NCBI GenBank assembly: GCA_020632875.1
Contig: JACKET010000017.1
Location: 80,716-144,715, forward strand
Origin: Alphaproteobacteria bacterium
GTDB taxonomy: Bacteria > Myxococcota_A > UBA796 > GCA-2862545
Direction: 5' to 3'
Length of the DNA: 64,000 nucleotides
Each line of letters opens with the position of its first letter. Positions within the stretch are counted from its first letter, which is position 1. Shown here piece after piece: positions 63,597 to 64,000 of this stretch. The position numbers were made by a program, and so were the translations under genes. The notes beneath the pieces were generated by a model. That model did no database searches and had not been told where the DNA came from. It worked only from the letters and a program-made list of their open reading frames with translations.

Positions 63597-63630
63597 AGCC
63601 CCGGGCAGCCCAGCTGCTCGGGGCTTTCTC
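63597..63630 (+). terminator. rho-independent terminator after lipoprotein gene
   Basis: A 12 bp stem (AGCCCCGGGCAG / CTGCTCGGGGCT, one G-U wobble) with a CCCAG loop followed by TTCTC, 20 bp after the stop codon. The T-tract is short. Confidence 0.7.
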
Positions 63631-63633
63631 GTC

Positions 63634-64000
63634 TACCCACTACTTCGCGCGCAAGCGCGCTGCGCGGCTCGCCTATGGCGGCCTTGCGGCCGGAGACCCG
63701 GCAGTCCCAGGATCCGGTTCCCCGAGCCTCTGTGGCGTGGCGAAGGGGAACCGGACCCTGCGGACGTGCCTGTCGGATGGGGCGGTCGGGAGACGGCGGT
63801 GTCGCGGGTGTCGGCCGCGGGCTCCCGGCTCGTCTACCGTTGGCTACGCGCGCAAGCGCGCTGCGCGGCTCGCCTATGGCGGCCTTGCGGTTTGTAGACA
63901 CGGCAGTCCCAGGATCCGGTTCCCCAGGGGCTTCGAGCCTCTGTGGCGCGGCGAGGGGGAACCGGACCCTGCGGACGTGCCTGTCGGATGGGGCGGTCGG
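63634..64000. repeat. duplicated long-hairpin repeat, two copies ~200 bp apart
   Basis: Copy A (63634-63790) and copy B (63833-64000, running off the window) share nearly the whole sequence. Each has the palindromic CGCGCAAGCGCG, then a long inverted pair: in A 63700-63723 pairs with 63745-63770, in B 63902-63925 pairs with 63956-63981. The stem CCGGTTCCCC/GGGGAACCGG is kept while the loop differs (21 versus 30 bases). No gene is seen in this 400 bp. Confidence 0.85.

Overview
The window is about 70% GC and almost fully coding, with many 1-4 nt stop/start overlaps (ATGA, GTGA, TGATG). Gene content points to a Gram-negative, didermic, Myxococcota-like bacterium (inference): lipid A, BamA/Skp and Lol genes show an LPS-bearing outer membrane, while MopE-type Cys/Asp repeats, Ser/Thr kinase/FHA/PP2C signalling and a tubulin-like protein are typical of that lineage. 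No rRNA, tRNA, CRISPR array, prophage or transposase was seen.

Region 1 (1-12272, minus strand) is a tightly overlapping run. It reads from a GT-C membrane glycosyltransferase through an MsbA-like ABC exporter, a single-polypeptide Kdo-transferase/LpxK fusion, a TIGR02757 endonuclease-III-like protein, a secreted unknown, a Trm112-like protein and a GT4 glycosyltransferase, to a MopE-type lipoprotein, a GcvT-like protein and an FAD oxidoreductase cut by the window edge. The order exporter, LpxK, Trm112-like mirrors enterobacterial msbA-lpxK-ycaR.

Region 2 (12306-29643) has phhB on the plus strand, then a long minus-strand envelope and translation block: phoH, pgpH-like, ybeY, prfB, an acidic unknown, lysS, lolC/E, lolD, bamA, skp, lpxD, fabZ, lpxA, lpxB. 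Two copies of a ~310-320 bp palindromic repeat lie here, one between lpxB and phhB and one between bamA and skp. An unusual EF-G-like GTPase (29719-31788) follows.

Region 3 (31870-47246, plus) is the most striking part. Eight consecutive, mostly overlapping genes encode a kinase with two FHA domains, a zinc-ribbon/FHA protein, a membrane vWA/FHA protein, a membrane PP2C phosphatase, a membrane vWA protein, a 1070-residue tubulin-like protein, a membrane protein with a degenerate tubulin-like N-terminus, and a membrane protein built from a catalytically dead SF2 helicase plus a C-terminal DUF1998-type cysteine domain. A second membrane PP2C lies convergently downstream. I read this as one phospho-regulated, membrane-attached tubulin-like assembly.

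Region 4 (47247-64000) holds a half copy of the palindromic repeat, a second PP2C, small membrane and lipoprotein genes, and housekeeping genes (recO, mgtE, a RodZ-like HTH protein, mtnP, rlmN, a thioesterase-like gene, an M16 protease, recD2, rng, an RlmI-like methyltransferase). It ends with a Tyr/Asp-rich lipoprotein and a duplicated long-hairpin repeat at the right edge.
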